A program made the position numbers and the translations under genes. From Phycisphaerales bacterium (GTDB lineage: Bacteria; Planctomycetota; Phycisphaerae; Phycisphaerales; UBA1924), in assembly GCA_029260555.1 (NCBI GenBank), contig JAJDCZ010000032.1:32780-96779 (forward strand): a stretch of DNA of 64,000 bases, in the 5' to 3' direction. Positions 19,496 to 29,307 of the stretch are shown here, in pieces (position 1 is the stretch's first letter; the number at the start of each line of letters is the position of its first letter). Under the pieces are notes generated by a model. That model was given only the letters and a program-made list of their open reading frames with translations, did no database searches and was not told the origin of the DNA.

Positions 19496-19627
19496 AAGTA
19501 TGGGCGTCCGGGGGTGCTTCCTGTTCATTCGGTATTCCGGGCCTTCAAGTTCGATCAAAACCAGTGCCAGGCAAGACACGCAAGGCTAGATGCAAGTTCC
19601 CAGCCCGTCCAACCCTGCACAGAATCT

Positions 19628-19687
19628 CCCCCACCCCCACCCCCACCCATCCCCATCTCCACCCCACCCCACCCCACCCCACCCACC
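19628..19687 (-). repeat. G-rich (G-quadruplex-prone) tandem repeat between lptE and ftsH
   Basis: The plus strand is a C-rich run of CCCCA/CCCCCA units for about 60 bp. Thus the minus strand, which is the coding sense of both flanking genes, has more than eight separate runs of three or more G. It lies 98 bp after the lptE-like stop and about 130 bp before the ftsH start, so it would be transcribed as 3' or 5' untranslated RNA. It fulfils the G3+N1-7 quadruplex pattern. Confidence 0.8.
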
Positions 19688-19784
19688 ACTTTCTGCCTTG
19701 CCCCTACCCAATACCCCCATATTTTCTCTCCCCCAGAGGGTTATCTCTGAAAATAGTGTCAAGGTACAAGCCGGGTTGCCTTTT

Positions 19785-20333
19785 TCACCATGCTGAACGC
19801 ATCTGGGCAACGATATCTTTGGCAAGTGCCTGAATTGCAGCCGTCTCGCCAAGAGCAAGGGATTCACCGGTTTCTCTGGTAGGTGTATAAGGCTCAACCT
19901 GCTTGAAACCCCGCCGAGCAGCCAGAACCTGTCCCGATCGGGTGTCCTGCCAGTCAAAGTTGACCGTCAGCTCAAGTGAGAAGTCCTGCCCCAGCGACGA
20001 GTTGCGCTTGGTCGTCAGCAGGCGGTTCTGCCATTGAGTGATCTCTCCAGTAAGCGTCGTGTCCGCATCCTGAGCATGAGCAGCGATGCGCCAAGGCGTA
20101 CTCTGGCGGATTTCCTTAATGATGGCTTCGGTCAGCTGAATCTCAAGATCATGGTTGAAGGTTTTATTTCCCCAGATCGGCACCGCCACAGTCTTGATCG
20201 ACTCATCGTGTAGAGATGCAAAGGAATAGCCTCTGGAGGGATCACTGGAACAGCCTTCCAAAACGCCCAGCCCCATCAGCATGAGCACCAGAGAAATCAG
20301 CAAACGCGGATTGCCCAACAACAAACAACTCAT
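19785..20333 (-). CDS. lptE: LptE-like LPS-assembly lipoprotein
   Basis: A 182-aa lipoprotein with lipobox L-E-G-C (Cys28). The mature part contains SIKTVAVPIWGNKTF ... LEIQLTEAIIKEIRQSTPWRI, the pattern of the LptE family seen in planctomycetes, and ends in a helix with ETAAIQALAKDIVAQM. LptE plugs and supports LptD during insertion of lipopolysaccharide in the outer membrane. The ATG overlaps the TGA of the upstream BamD-like gene (ATGA), indicating translational coupling. The function is by family resemblance; LptD is not in the window. Confidence 0.8.
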   Translation of the reverse strand: MSCLLLGNPRLLISLVLMLMGLGVLEGCSSDPSRGYSFASLHDESIKTVAVPIWGNKTFNHDLEIQLTEAIIKEIRQSTPWRIAAHAQDADTTLTGEITQWQNRLLTTKRNSSLGQDFSLELTVNFDWQDTRSGQVLAARRGFKQVEPYTPTRETGESLALGETAAIQALAKDIVAQMRSAW

Positions 20334-21388
20334 GGAGCATCACCTCCCGAAACCGGTGTTGAGTCCTGATCTTCCAACTGATCTTGTGATTCGATCAGGT
20401 CATCGGTGGTTTCCTGAGCGCTTTGCTCGAGCCAGCCATAATCCTGCATGATGCTGATCGCGTTGGACGCTGCCAGCGAGCGTGGGTGCTTGCGAATGAG
20501 TCTTTTGAGCATGAATCTTGTTGAAGCCATGTCCTTCCGATTCAAATACCACATGGCGGTGTCGAGCATTTGCGCCCCTGCCGACTCGTCGATGCGAGCT
20601 GAGAGTGCATCGCCGATGCCGCTGCGTTGAGCCTGGAGCGGGTAGCGTTGCACAAACTGTTTGATGAGCGCGTTGGCTTCTTCCAGGCCTCCCCCGTCGT
20701 ACCGGGGGCCACGAAACCGTGCAATGTTGGCATAGATGCGCTGCTGTTCTGCATGGACGCGGTACTGGCTGGTGGGATGGTTGAGGATGAACATTTCGTA
20801 AGCCACCGCTGCCTGCTTCATGTCGCGGATGCGGTAGTAGTAATCCGCCAGTTCAATGCCTGCTTCTTCAGCGAGCCTTGACGCGGGCATGCGTTCCTGG
20901 ACACGAATGAGCAACTCTTCGCCATAGCCATAAGCACTGTTGATGCGGAGTTTGAGAAACTTGCGTTTCATGCCATTGAGATATTTTTTGCCAATCTCAA
21001 GCTCCTGCTGGACCGCCTGCACAAATGCGGGCGAGCTGGGGAACTCGCGAATCACCCTTTCATAATCAAACAAGGCCCGAAACTCACTGCCCATAGCCGT
21101 CGTGGCATTCGCGCGAAGCACCAATGCCTCAGCGAGCCATGAGTTTCCTGATCGCTCGTTTTGTGTGATCCAGGCATCGATGACACCCTTTGCCTGCCTG
21201 GGCTTGTTCTGGGCGATCAATCGGCGCGTCTGGGCCAGCACCGCTTCATCTGTCCCTGCGATGGGCGCTTCGGTCTGGGTCCAGCCCTGCTGATCGTCAA
21301 GCTGAAACTCCAGCGACTGGGCCCGAGCAACGCTCTGTGTCAGCCCCAGAATCACCACGATTACCATTCTCTTTGTATAAAAGCTCAT
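20330..21388 (-). CDS. BamD-like (YfiO) outer-membrane assembly TPR protein
   Basis: A 352-aa exported protein whose signal peptide MSFYTKRMVIVVILG ... ARAQS starts at ATG 21388. It has several TPR-like helical pairs in the layout of BamD: DYERVIREFPSSP, LADYYYRIRDMKQAAVAYEMFILNHPTSQYRVHAE and LIKQFVQRYPLQA. Unlike E. coli BamD there is no lipobox cysteine, so it may be soluble in the periplasm or differently anchored. The last residues are acidic and disordered. It overlaps the lptE-like gene by 4 bp, linking beta-barrel assembly and LPS assembly. A general TPR protein is the alternative. Confidence 0.7.
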   Translation of the reverse strand: MSFYTKRMVIVVILGLTQSVARAQSLEFQLDDQQGWTQTEAPIAGTDEAVLAQTRRLIAQNKPRQAKGVIDAWITQNERSGNSWLAEALVLRANATTAMGSEFRALFDYERVIREFPSSPAFVQAVQQELEIGKKYLNGMKRKFLKLRINSAYGYGEELLIRVQERMPASRLAEEAGIELADYYYRIRDMKQAAVAYEMFILNHPTSQYRVHAEQQRIYANIARFRGPRYDGGGLEEANALIKQFVQRYPLQAQRSGIGDALSARIDESAGAQMLDTAMWYLNRKDMASTRFMLKRLIRKHPRSLAASNAISIMQDYGWLEQSAQETTDDLIESQDQLEDQDSTPVSGGDAP

Positions 21389-21442
21389 CACGCGCAGTTT
21401 ACACGACTCAGAGACGCAAGGCTGGGTGCCTGCTCTGCGATC

Positions 21443-21477
21443 AAAAAAATAGAGCGGCCGGGAACTAGCCCAACCGC
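21443..21477 (-). terminator. Rho-independent terminator of the PEP-CTERM-like gene
   Basis: Minus-strand reading: a 9-bp stem (21469-21477 with 21454-21462, two G-T pairs) and a six-base loop, then TCTA and seven T (21443-21449). It lies 30 bp downstream of the stop at 21507. Confidence 0.85.
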
Positions 21478-21506
21478 CCTGGAAGGTGGCAAATTTGTTC
21501 ACTCAC

Positions 21507-22304
21507 TCAGCGTCTACGCCGCCCAAGCCCCATCAGACCAATCAAGCCCAATGCTGTAGAGGCTGGTGCAGGCACGATATCAAAGGTGAAATCGTACTGC
21601 ATGATGAGCACATCGTACCCAGAACCCGGAACCAGCTGACGAAGATTGAAGTCCGTGCCATTCCATGGCCCACTGAGCTGAAGCGTGAACGAAAAATCCT
21701 GCTGAGGCTGACCCGAACTGGATACAAACGATAGTGACGCCCTGTTGATCGCAACATTGGTCACATTCTGAGAGGGGAAGTCAATCGCATCAACAGCCCC
21801 AACACGCCAATCCATAAAGTCCGCAGATTCGCCATTGAGAGTCTGTCCGGGTGGCAAGAGATCAGAAATATCGTTGGTGAACCATGTCACCTCAACACGG
21901 TTGGTATCAGCAAAGGCAAACTCTTGCCAGAAGCCGAAGATCGTTGAGCCATTGAGTGTGGACTGGCCGATCGGCTCCAGTGAACCTTTCAGAACCGAGA
22001 CATCCTGTCCATCATTGATGAACATGCCATCACCAGCTTGTGTCGCATAGCGAAGCCCGAGTGAGGCTGTGGACGATGCGGGAATAGCGAGGTTTCCCCC
22101 ACCTCCACCGCCAACGGTGTCGCGACCGATGTCGTTCTGTTCGTAAAGCTGAGGGTCAAAGTTGGAGTCGCCCCTTGCCATATTCCAGGCAAAGCCCCCT
22201 TCTGTGAGTGTGTTTCCCATCAGATCGGCACTTGCCGACTGTGGCAACGCCGTGATAATCGATACACCGATCACTGCAGCGCAACTGGTCCCAGTCTTGA
22301 ACAT
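21507..22304 (-). CDS. Exported protein with PEP-CTERM-like C-terminal sorting signal
   Basis: A 265-aa protein starting at ATG 22304 with GGGGGAGG eight bases upstream. The N-terminus is a signal peptide (MFKTGTSCAAVIGVSII ... SASA). The C-terminus has V-P-A-P-A-S-T, a hydrophobic stretch (LGLIGLMGLG) and a final RRRR: the tripartite sorting signal processed by exosortase systems, in the planctomycete variant where PEP is PAP. The body (about 30-240) is Gly/Ser-rich and beta-like with no recognised enzyme motif. It is probably a secreted or extracellular-matrix protein. It is monocistronic and followed by a clear terminator. No exosortase gene is in the window. Confidence 0.82.
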   Translation of the reverse strand: MFKTGTSCAAVIGVSIITALPQSASADLMGNTLTEGGFAWNMARGDSNFDPQLYEQNDIGRDTVGGGGGGNLAIPASSTASLGLRYATQAGDGMFINDGQDVSVLKGSLEPIGQSTLNGSTIFGFWQEFAFADTNRVEVTWFTNDISDLLPPGQTLNGESADFMDWRVGAVDAIDFPSQNVTNVAINRASLSFVSSSGQPQQDFSFTLQLSGPWNGTDFNLRQLVPGSGYDVLIMQYDFTFDIVPAPASTALGLIGLMGLGRRRR

Positions 22305-22598
22305 AACCAAACCTCCCCCGCTGACTTGGCGCACATATCGCGCTGAGTAGCGGAACTCCGTACAAACAAAAAACTCTCATTCCTCAACCACAGTGCAAAG
22401 ACGCATTCCATGAACGGGCTTTGGACCCGATCCATCGAATACGCCGTCAGCACGAGTTGAAGGTACATCAGAACTGGCAAAACGCCAGCCAAGCGTGCAA
22501 AAAACCCGCACGATCGTGATAACTGACCCAATCGGCAGGTCCATCTCAATCGTTATACACCAAACCCGGACTTGTTCCTTCCTTATATGATTGAATCA

Positions 22599-23519
22599 AT
22601 GGAACTCACCCCGCTGCGATATTTCATCACCATCGCCCAGCTTGGGCACATGACTCGGGCAGCAGAAAAACTGGGAGTCACTCAGCCTGCGCTTTCTGCC
22701 ATGCTCCGCAAGCTCGAGCAGGAAGTAGGCACCGAGCTTTTGCATCGCACTGGACGCGGGGTTGAACCCACCCAGGCTGGCAAGCAATTCCTGACTCACG
22801 CAAAGTCCTCCGTTGCAGAAGCCGATGCTGGCATCAAAGCAGTTCGTCAGCTCATCGGGCTTGAGATCGGGTCTATCAGGCTCGGAGCTGGCGCAACCGC
22901 AGCCAGTTGCATCCTGCCCAGCACCATCTCGATCTTCCGAAAACAGCACCCCCAGGTTCGATTCCAGATCAGAGAAGCAGGCTCAAGGGCCATCGCCCGA
23001 GCTGTGCTTGAAGGCCAGATGGATCTGGGAATCGTCACACTCCCCATCGTGACCAGTGGCCCGGGCGCAGTCCCCGGAGCACTTGACCTGCTCACCATCG
23101 GCCTGGTTCAAGACGAACTGATGCTCATTGTCCCGCCCGGGCATCGGCTCAGCACCCGGCGAACTTTTCGCTGGGTAGACCTCCACAACGAACCCGTCGT
23201 CGCATTTGAAGCCAACTCCGCTGTCCGGCGTGTCATCGACGCTTCTGCAAGGCAGTTTGATTGTCAACTGGATGTGGTGATGGAACTCCGCTCCATCGAG
23301 TCAATCAAACAAATGGTCGCCGCAGGCATCGGCGTGGGATTCGTCAGCCGATTTGCACTGGCCAACCACCCCGACCAGAGGCTGCGCTGCAAGGACAGCA
23401 GGCTTTTACGCGAACTCGCACTCATCCGTCGTCGAGATCGCCTGCCCAGCAGTGCCGCGGCTGCCTTTGAACAAGTCCTGCTCAAAGCATTACAGAAAAA
23501 ACCAAACTCCACCAGTTGA
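22599..23519 (+). CDS. LysR-type transcriptional regulator
   Basis: A 306-aa regulator. The N-terminal winged helix-turn-helix is at about 2-60 (PLRYFITIAQLGHMTRAAEKLGVTQPALSAMLRKLEQEVG). An effector-binding domain (about 85-295) follows, with the LysR-fold region GSIRLGAGATAASCILPS. The start is the ATG before ELTPLRYF; an ATG four codons upstream is possible, and neither has a clear ribosome site. acnA follows on the same strand after 125 bp and the divergent neighbour is the PEP-CTERM-like gene. Control of either is plausible, because LysR proteins often regulate an adjacent gene; no operator is identified. Confidence 0.92.
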   Translation: MELTPLRYFITIAQLGHMTRAAEKLGVTQPALSAMLRKLEQEVGTELLHRTGRGVEPTQAGKQFLTHAKSSVAEADAGIKAVRQLIGLEIGSIRLGAGATAASCILPSTISIFRKQHPQVRFQIREAGSRAIARAVLEGQMDLGIVTLPIVTSGPGAVPGALDLLTIGLVQDELMLIVPPGHRLSTRRTFRWVDLHNEPVVAFEANSAVRRVIDASARQFDCQLDVVMELRSIESIKQMVAAGIGVGFVSRFALANHPDQRLRCKDSRLLRELALIRRRDRLPSSAAAAFEQVLLKALQKKPNSTS

Positions 23520-23644
23520 ACACCCGCATATTGTATCATAAATATTTCTTATCGAATATCTAATCATCATTGCTTTGACTCATGGCACATGATGGCCGAT
23601 GATGTGTAGACACACCAGCAGTTGAGCACGGAAAGGAAAGCACC

Positions 23645-26428
23645 ATGAGCACGCAGGCAGACGCATTCAAAGCACAGGATACATTGAGCACCTCTTTCGG
23701 GGAGTATGTCTACTACAGGCTTGGCGCATTGAAAGACGCAGGGCTTTGTGACATTGAGAAGCTGCCTTATTCCATCCGCGTGCTGCTCGAGTCGATGCTT
23801 CGCAATCTGGATGGCTTTACCGTAACCGCAGATGATGTGACGGGGCTTGGAGGGTACGACGCCAAGAATGTCGATCGCGTTGAGATGCCTTTCATGCCCG
23901 GGCGGGTGGTGTTGCAGGATTTCACGGGTGTGCCTTGCGTTGTTGATCTGGCAGCCATGCGGGATGCAATGAAGGCTCTTGGAGGCGATCCCGAGCAGAT
24001 TAATCCCGAGGTGCCTTGCGATCTGGTCATCGACCACTCGGTGCAGGTGGACGATTTTGCCACGCGCGTCGCCCTGACGATCAACGCAGATCGCGAGTTT
24101 GAAAGAAACAACGAGCGATATGTTTTTCTCAAGTGGGGCCAGGAGAGCCTGGACAACTTTTCAGTGGTGCCTCCCGCGACAGGGATTGTGCATCAGGTCA
24201 ATCTTGAATACCTCGCCAAAGGTGTCCTGACCCGCAAAGTTGATGGCAAGACCGTTGCCTATCCCGACAGCCTCGTCGGAACCGACAGCCACACCACCAT
24301 GATCAATGGCCTTGGCGTAGTAGGCTGGGGTGTAGGAGGCATCGAAGCTGAAGCCGTGATGCTGGGTCAGCCTGTCTACATGCTGACACCTGAGGTGGTG
24401 GGCTTCCGCATTGTGGGCAAACTGCCCGAAGGTGCGACCGCAACAGATCTGGTCCTCAAAGTGACCGAGTTGCTGCGCAAGCATGGCGTGGTCGAAAAGT
24501 TTGTCGAGTTCTTTGGTGCAGGACTACAAAACCTGAGTCTGCCTGATCGAGCGACAATCGCAAACATGGCTCCCGAATATGGTGCCACGGTGGGCTTCTT
24601 CCCTGTAGATCAGGTCACGCTGGACTACCTGCGCTTTACCGGCAGAAGCGAAGAAAACATCGCTCTTGTCGAAGCCTATTGCAAAACCAACAACCTCTTC
24701 TGGACCGCTGACAGCCCTGAGCCAACCTTTGCCGATGTTCTGGAGTTGGATCTGTCTACGGTTCTTCCTGCGGTTGCCGGTCCAAAGCGGCCACAGGATC
24801 GCATTGACCTTCGAGAACTCCACACCTCTTTCGCCCAGTCACTCACCGCACCCGCAGGCCCACAAGGCATCGGTGTCGCTAAAGACAAGATCGCCACCTC
24901 GGTAAATGTCATTCATACCCAGGCGAGCCATCCTGAAGCCATCGGGCTTGAGAGTCAGTTGCACCATGGATCTGTGGTCATCGCAGCCATCACGAGTTGT
25001 ACGAATACCTCAAATCCTGATGTGCTGATCGCTGCGGGTCTGGTCGCGCGAAAAGCCAATGCGCTGGGGTTGAGTCGCAAGCCCTGGGTCAAGACAAGCC
25101 TCGCGCCTGGGTCACAGGTTGTCACTTCGTATCTGGACCAGGCGGGGTTGACGAGTGATCTTGAAGCCTTGGGCTTTCACACGGTGGGCTATGGATGCAC
25201 GACCTGCATTGGCAACTCGGGACCATTGCCCACAGAGATCGAAGCTGCGATTGATGAAGGCAATCTTGCTGTTGCAAGTGTCTTGAGTGGCAACCGCAAC
25301 TTTGAAGGCCGAATCCATCCCAAGATTCGCGCCAACTACCTGGCAAGCCCGCCTCTGGTCGTGGCCTATGCCATTGCCGGGCGTGTTGATGTAGACATTT
25401 ACAATCAACCCATTGCACAGGACAAGGATGGCAAGGATGTCTATCTCAAGGACATTTGGCCATCCAATGCCGAGATCCAGAAGGTCAAAGCCCAGGCACT
25501 CAAACCCGAGCAGTTCCGTCAGCGTTATGCAGATGTTTTCAGGCAAAACGAAAAGTGGAACAGCGTGCCCGTTAGCAAGAGCGATCTTTACGCCTGGGAT
25601 GATGAGAGCACCTACATTCAAAATCCGCCTTTCTTTGAAGGCATGACTGCTGATGCACCGGGGCTTAGAAGCATTGCCGGAGCGCGTGTTCTGTGTCTTC
25701 TGGGTGACAGCGTGACAACAGATCACATTTCACCAGCAGGCCGCATTGAACCTGAAACACCCGCAGGGCAATACCTCGTCAAACAAGGTGTCAAGCCCGC
25801 CAACTTCAACAGCTTCGGCTCAAGGCGAGGCAACGATCGCGTGATGACACCCGGCACCTTTGCCAATGTGCGTGTTCGCAACAGATTGGCAGCCTCCAGC
25901 GACGGAAACATTCCCGAAGGCGGCTGGACGCGTGACTTCACCCAAGGCGATGGTTTTAACGCACCTGTTTCATATATCTACGACGCTGCAATGAACTACA
26001 ACAAGGCCAGCGTGCCTCTGGTGGTTCTGGCGGGCAAAGACTATGGCATGGGGTCGAGCCGGGACTGGGCAGCCAAAGGCACTTTGCTTCTGGGTGTGCG
26101 GTGTGTCATCGCAGAAAGCTTTGAGCGAATCCATCGTTCAAATCTGGTCTTCATGGGCATTGTCCCTCTGGTTTTCCAGAATGGTCAGAGCGCTCAAAGC
26201 CTGGGGCTGGATGGCACCGAAACCTTTGATATCAAGATGCCAGACCCCGCAGAGCCTGGCTGTGCCGTTGATGTGGTCGCTAGAAAGCTCGATGGCACAG
26301 AAGTCTGCTTTACCTGCACAAGCCGAATCGATACCCGTGTGGAGCTAGAGTATGTGCGCCAAGGCGGGATCCTGCCGACAGTCATCCGCAAGAAGCTCGA
26401 TTCGAGCCGATCAACCGCGGGCGCATAG
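23645..26428 (+). CDS. acnA: Aconitate hydratase A
   Basis: TCA-cycle enzyme converting citrate to isocitrate via cis-aconitate with a [4Fe-4S] cluster (EC 4.2.1.3). The 927-aa length matches AcnA/IRP1-type enzymes. The three cluster cysteines are visible, in [12 protein letters not shown] (about residue 452) and [12 protein letters not shown] (about 518 and 521). The swivel domain with [10 protein letters not shown] is near residue 803. The ribosome site GGAAAGG lies upstream of the ATG. It stands as a single gene after the LysR regulator and ends convergent to a membrane-protein operon. Confidence 0.97.
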   Translation: MSTQADAFKAQDTLSTSFGEYVYYRLGALKDAGLCDIEKLPYSIRVLLESMLRNLDGFTVTADDVTGLGGYDAKNVDRVEMPFMPGRVVLQDFTGVPCVVDLAAMRDAMKALGGDPEQINPEVPCDLVIDHSVQVDDFATRVALTINADREFERNNERYVFLKWGQESLDNFSVVPPATGIVHQVNLEYLAKGVLTRKVDGKTVAYPDSLVGTDSHTTMINGLGVVGWGVGGIEAEAVMLGQPVYMLTPEVVGFRIVGKLPEGATATDLVLKVTELLRKHGVVEKFVEFFGAGLQNLSLPDRATIANMAPEYGATVGFFPVDQVTLDYLRFTGRSEENIALVEAYCKTNNLFWTADSPEPTFADVLELDLSTVLPAVAGPKRPQDRIDLRELHTSFAQSLTAPAGPQGIGVAKDKIATSVNVIHTQASHPEAIGLESQLHHGSVVIAAITSCTNTSNPDVLIAAGLVARKANALGLSRKPWVKTSLAPGSQVVTSYLDQAGLTSDLEALGFHTVGYGCTTCIGNSGPLPTEIEAAIDEGNLAVASVLSGNRNFEGRIHPKIRANYLASPPLVVAYAIAGRVDVDIYNQPIAQDKDGKDVYLKDIWPSNAEIQKVKAQALKPEQFRQRYADVFRQNEKWNSVPVSKSDLYAWDDESTYIQNPPFFEGMTADAPGLRSIAGARVLCLLGDSVTTDHISPAGRIEPETPAGQYLVKQGVKPANFNSFGSRRGNDRVMTPGTFANVRVRNRLAASSDGNIPEGGWTRDFTQGDGFNAPVSYIYDAAMNYNKASVPLVVLAGKDYGMGSSRDWAAKGTLLLGVRCVIAESFERIHRSNLVFMGIVPLVFQNGQSAQSLGLDGTETFDIKMPDPAEPGCAVDVVARKLDGTEVCFTCTSRIDTRVELEYVRQGGILPTVIRKKLDSSRSTAGA

Positions 26429-26484
26429 TCCCCATCACCCAGGATCACATGTCATCTGCACAATGAGTCCCGTGCATTGACAGC

Positions 26485-27228
26485 TTACAACTGGATATCA
26501 TCACTTTTCCTCAGCGCCAAAGGCGGGCTGAGGATCTCGTTGGCAACGATGGCGTGTTGCCAGTCCTGAATGCCCATGGTTTTTCCCATGATCCTGACAT
26601 TGCTGTGCGTTTTCAGTTTGTAGTGCGCATCGTGTGGCTCATGTTTTTTATGATGCTGCGTTTTAGTTTGAGCACTCTTGGGTTTGCGTGAACGATTCTG
26701 TTTTTGAGACGGGCTCTTGCGGGATTTGCTTTTCTGCGCCTGCTTTTCCAGCTGTTGACTGGCCATTCTGGCCTGACCCTGCTGACCTTGACGAGCACTG
26801 GGCGAACTGGGAACCGGCACTGGCATGCCCGGCCGCCCCGCCCCCCCCATCCCCCCAGCACTTCTTACGCCAGTTGTTGTGGGGCTTGTGGTTCTCATGC
26901 TTGGCACGCCTGGTTTGCCCCGCTGGGCTGCAGCCTGTTGCTGACGCCTCCGCAGTTCCTGAAGTTGTGCACGACGACGGGCCGCGATGACATCCGCCTT
27001 GCTGAGGCCCGAAGTTGCCGGGCGTGCAGCTGGGGTTCTGGCAGCTGCTGTTGACACAGAAGCCTGGCCAGACTGAGTCCGCCCGGTGCGGAGGGACTCT
27101 TGTCTGCGAAACTCGCGTTCTTTTTGAATGCGATACAGCTCTCGCTGTTCTTTAAGCTTGTTGAGCACCCAGCTCAGAGCACTGAACCCAAAGAATGCAA
27201 GCAGAATAAAAAGTTGCAGTTTTCCCAT
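26485..27228 (-). CDS. Membrane-anchored low-complexity protein of unknown function
   Basis: A 247-aa protein. Residues 4-22 form an N-terminal membrane span (LFILLAFFGFSALSWVL). A charged helical or coiled-coil segment (about 23-50, EQRELYRIQKEREFRRQE) is followed by a long low-complexity linker rich in Arg, Gln, Ala, Pro, Gly and Ser/Lys (about 55-185), and a short C-terminal tail. I recognise no family. It starts 12 bp after the ABC ATPase gene ends, so it is the last gene of the MFS-ABC operon. Confidence 0.6.
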   Translation of the reverse strand: MGKLQLFILLAFFGFSALSWVLNKLKEQRELYRIQKEREFRRQESLRTGRTQSGQASVSTAAARTPAARPATSGLSKADVIAARRRAQLQELRRRQQQAAAQRGKPGVPSMRTTSPTTTGVRSAGGMGGAGRPGMPVPVPSSPSARQGQQGQARMASQQLEKQAQKSKSRKSPSQKQNRSRKPKSAQTKTQHHKKHEPHDAHYKLKTHSNVRIMGKTMGIQDWQHAIVANEILSPPLALRKSDDIQL

Positions 27229-27240
27229 AGCGATAGTCTA

Positions 27241-28020
27241 TCAGGCCTGAGTCGTTATGGGAACCACCGCGCGCAGGCTGTCAGGCCCGGTGAGCACCGC
27301 AAACTCGACACCAAAGATGGGGGTGAGCTTTTCAGGGATCAGCGTGTCCTGAGCTGTGCCTGCCTGAGCGACATCGCCCTTGTCATCAAGCATGACCACC
27401 CGATCCGCTGTTGAAAGAGCCTGGGTGAGATCATGTTGAACGATTGCAACTCCAGCACCCTTGTGTGCAAGTTCGCTGATGAGATTCAAAGCGTCATGAG
27501 CATGGGCCGGGTCCATAGCTGAGGTCGGCTCATCCGCCAGCAGATACCCTCCCTCTGATCGGCCCGCCAGTTGACACAGTGCCCGCGCCAGTACAACGCG
27601 CTGCTGTTGGCCCACACTCAGCGTAAGCATCGGCTCATCCGCCAGATCCGTGATGCTGAGCTGATCCATCGCCTGATCAATGCGTCTGTGACGACCCGAA
27701 CGACTGAGCAGCAACCCAAAGCCCACAACCTGACGCACGCTATAGGCAAAGCCAACATTTGGTCTCTGAGGTGCAAAGGCCAGCTTGGCTGCACGCTCTG
27801 ACAGAGGCATGCTCTGCAGATCCCCACCATCCAGACACACCCGCCCACTTCGAGGCCTGGCAACCCCAGCCATCAGCCTGATCAGCGTAGATTTGCCTGC
27901 ACCATTGGGACCAAGGATGCTGGTCACACAGCCGCTGGGGATCTCAACACTGATATCGCTCAATACCGGACGATCAGCGCGATACCAGAAGTTGATTTTC
28001 TCTGCAATCAGTGCCATCAC
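27241..28020 (-). CDS. ABC transporter ATPase, iron-chelate/cobalamin type (FecE/HmuV-like)
   Basis: A 259-aa nucleotide-binding subunit. Walker A GPNGAGKST is at 37-45, the Q-loop region (AFAPQ) at about 81-85, the signature at 134-138 reading L-S-V-G-Q instead of LSGGQ, Walker B YLLADEP at 159-165, and the switch His in VQHD near 195. The layout is that of FecE/BtuD/HmuV ATPases. It sits between an MFS transporter (27 bp upstream) and a small membrane protein (12 bp downstream). No permease partner is adjacent; the BtuF-like protein at 9.4 kb is a conceivable partner. A Val in the signature motif is unusual but tolerated in some members. Confidence 0.88.
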   Translation of the reverse strand: MMALIAEKINFWYRADRPVLSDISVEIPSGCVTSILGPNGAGKSTLIRLMAGVARPRSGRVCLDGGDLQSMPLSERAAKLAFAPQRPNVGFAYSVRQVVGFGLLLSRSGRHRRIDQAMDQLSITDLADEPMLTLSVGQQQRVVLARALCQLAGRSEGGYLLADEPTSAMDPAHAHDALNLISELAHKGAGVAIVQHDLTQALSTADRVVMLDDKGDVAQAGTAQDTLIPEKLTPIFGVEFAVLTGPDSLRAVVPITTQA

Positions 28021-28047
28021 AAAGAGTATAAAGCCCGCCCCGCCTGC

Positions 28048-29307
28048 TTATGCAGCAATCCGCGTGATATTTGACACAGGTTCACTCACATCAGCAGTCT
28101 TGCCCAGCACCAACACCACTGCTACAGCGTTGATAATCAGATGCATCAGGCTTGCCACGACCAGAATAGTGATGAATGGAGCAGGATCAGATGCGTTGCT
28201 CCTTGTCAGCGACAACACCAATCCCGCCACCATGGGGCCAACAAGAAAACCGGTATTTCCCGCAGCGTGATAGGCTGCGATCGCCCCGGAACCTCGCCCT
28301 GCTCGCGTGACCAGCAAAAGCGATGAAGCAAAGAGACCTGCACCACCCAGGCCGATGATGCCCATGATGACAAAGGCAAGGACCCCGCCATCCGTAATCC
28401 ACAATGGCACACTGACCAGGCTGCCAGCATAGAGCAGGCTACAAAGCAGACGACTTGCCCGCAGCCCGATGCGGTCTGCCAGATGCCCCATGGGACAGGC
28501 ACCGAGTGCTGTGAGCAACATGGCAACCCCCACCAGAGCCCCTCGCTTTGCAGGCGACATCTCCAGCCCCATCGCCAGATACAATGGCAGCGTGGTCGCA
28601 AGCAACCCGCCCAATGCACGATCCGCAAACATCATGATGCATGATGCATAGACAGGCTGTGAAGACAGACGCTGTGGCTGATTCTCTTCTTGCTGTGTTG
28701 ATTGTTTTTGCGTGCTGACTTTTTTTTGCTCCCGTGAGAGCATGCTTGCTATTGCTGCTGTAACCAGACATGCCAGCGAGCCAAACCAGAGACTTGCAAT
28801 AGGATTAACATTTCCAATTCGGCCTCCAACGCCGATGCCGACTGCAATGCCAAGCATCAAAAAGGTCGCAGCCGCCCCCATGCGTGAGCCTTTCTTTTCA
28901 GGCAGGCAGGCTGAAGCAATGACATCAAAAGCCACAGCGTAAACCGCAACATCCGCAAAACCTTCAAAGAACCGAACCACCAAAGTCGGTACAAAACCGA
29001 TATGAAGCGACATCAAACCCAGCAGCGCAGCATTTGCAAGTGCCGCCAGCATGATGGTCCTGCGCTGACCCAATGCGCGACACACCTTGCCCAGCATCCC
29101 CGCAGCGATGATCGCGCCCAGCAGATTCACACTCATAAACCAGTGTGCAGGACCTGGCCCGACCCCATAACGATCCACGATCAACTCACGGAGCACAGGC
29201 ACAACCGCTGCGTCCGGTAATGCTGAGACAAAAAGGATGCCCATTGCCAGTGCAAGAGTGACACCTGAACCGGCGGTTGGTGTGTTGTTCGTAGATCTTT
29301 GTTTCAT
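28048..29307 (-). CDS. Major facilitator superfamily transporter
   Basis: A 419-aa protein with about twelve hydrophobic spans in two halves. The loop between spans two and three has the MFS-like G-x-x-x-R-x-x-G-R/Q-R-R pattern (GKVCRALGQRRTIM), and a second copy between later spans reads GHLADRIGLRASRLL. The centre has a basic/Gln-rich loop (about 190-215). The start is the ATG giving MKQRSTNNT; an earlier ATG (29361) is possible. It is the first gene of an operon with the ABC ATPase. The substrate is not evident; drug- or metabolite-efflux is typical. Confidence 0.88.
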   Translation of the reverse strand: MKQRSTNNTPTAGSGVTLALAMGILFVSALPDAAVVPVLRELIVDRYGVGPGPAHWFMSVNLLGAIIAAGMLGKVCRALGQRRTIMLAALANAALLGLMSLHIGFVPTLVVRFFEGFADVAVYAVAFDVIASACLPEKKGSRMGAAATFLMLGIAVGIGVGGRIGNVNPIASLWFGSLACLVTAAIASMLSREQKKVSTQKQSTQQEENQPQRLSSQPVYASCIMMFADRALGGLLATTLPLYLAMGLEMSPAKRGALVGVAMLLTALGACPMGHLADRIGLRASRLLCSLLYAGSLVSVPLWITDGGVLAFVIMGIIGLGGAGLFASSLLLVTRAGRGSGAIAAYHAAGNTGFLVGPMVAGLVLSLTRSNASDPAPFITILVVASLMHLIINAVAVVLVLGKTADVSEPVSNITRIAA

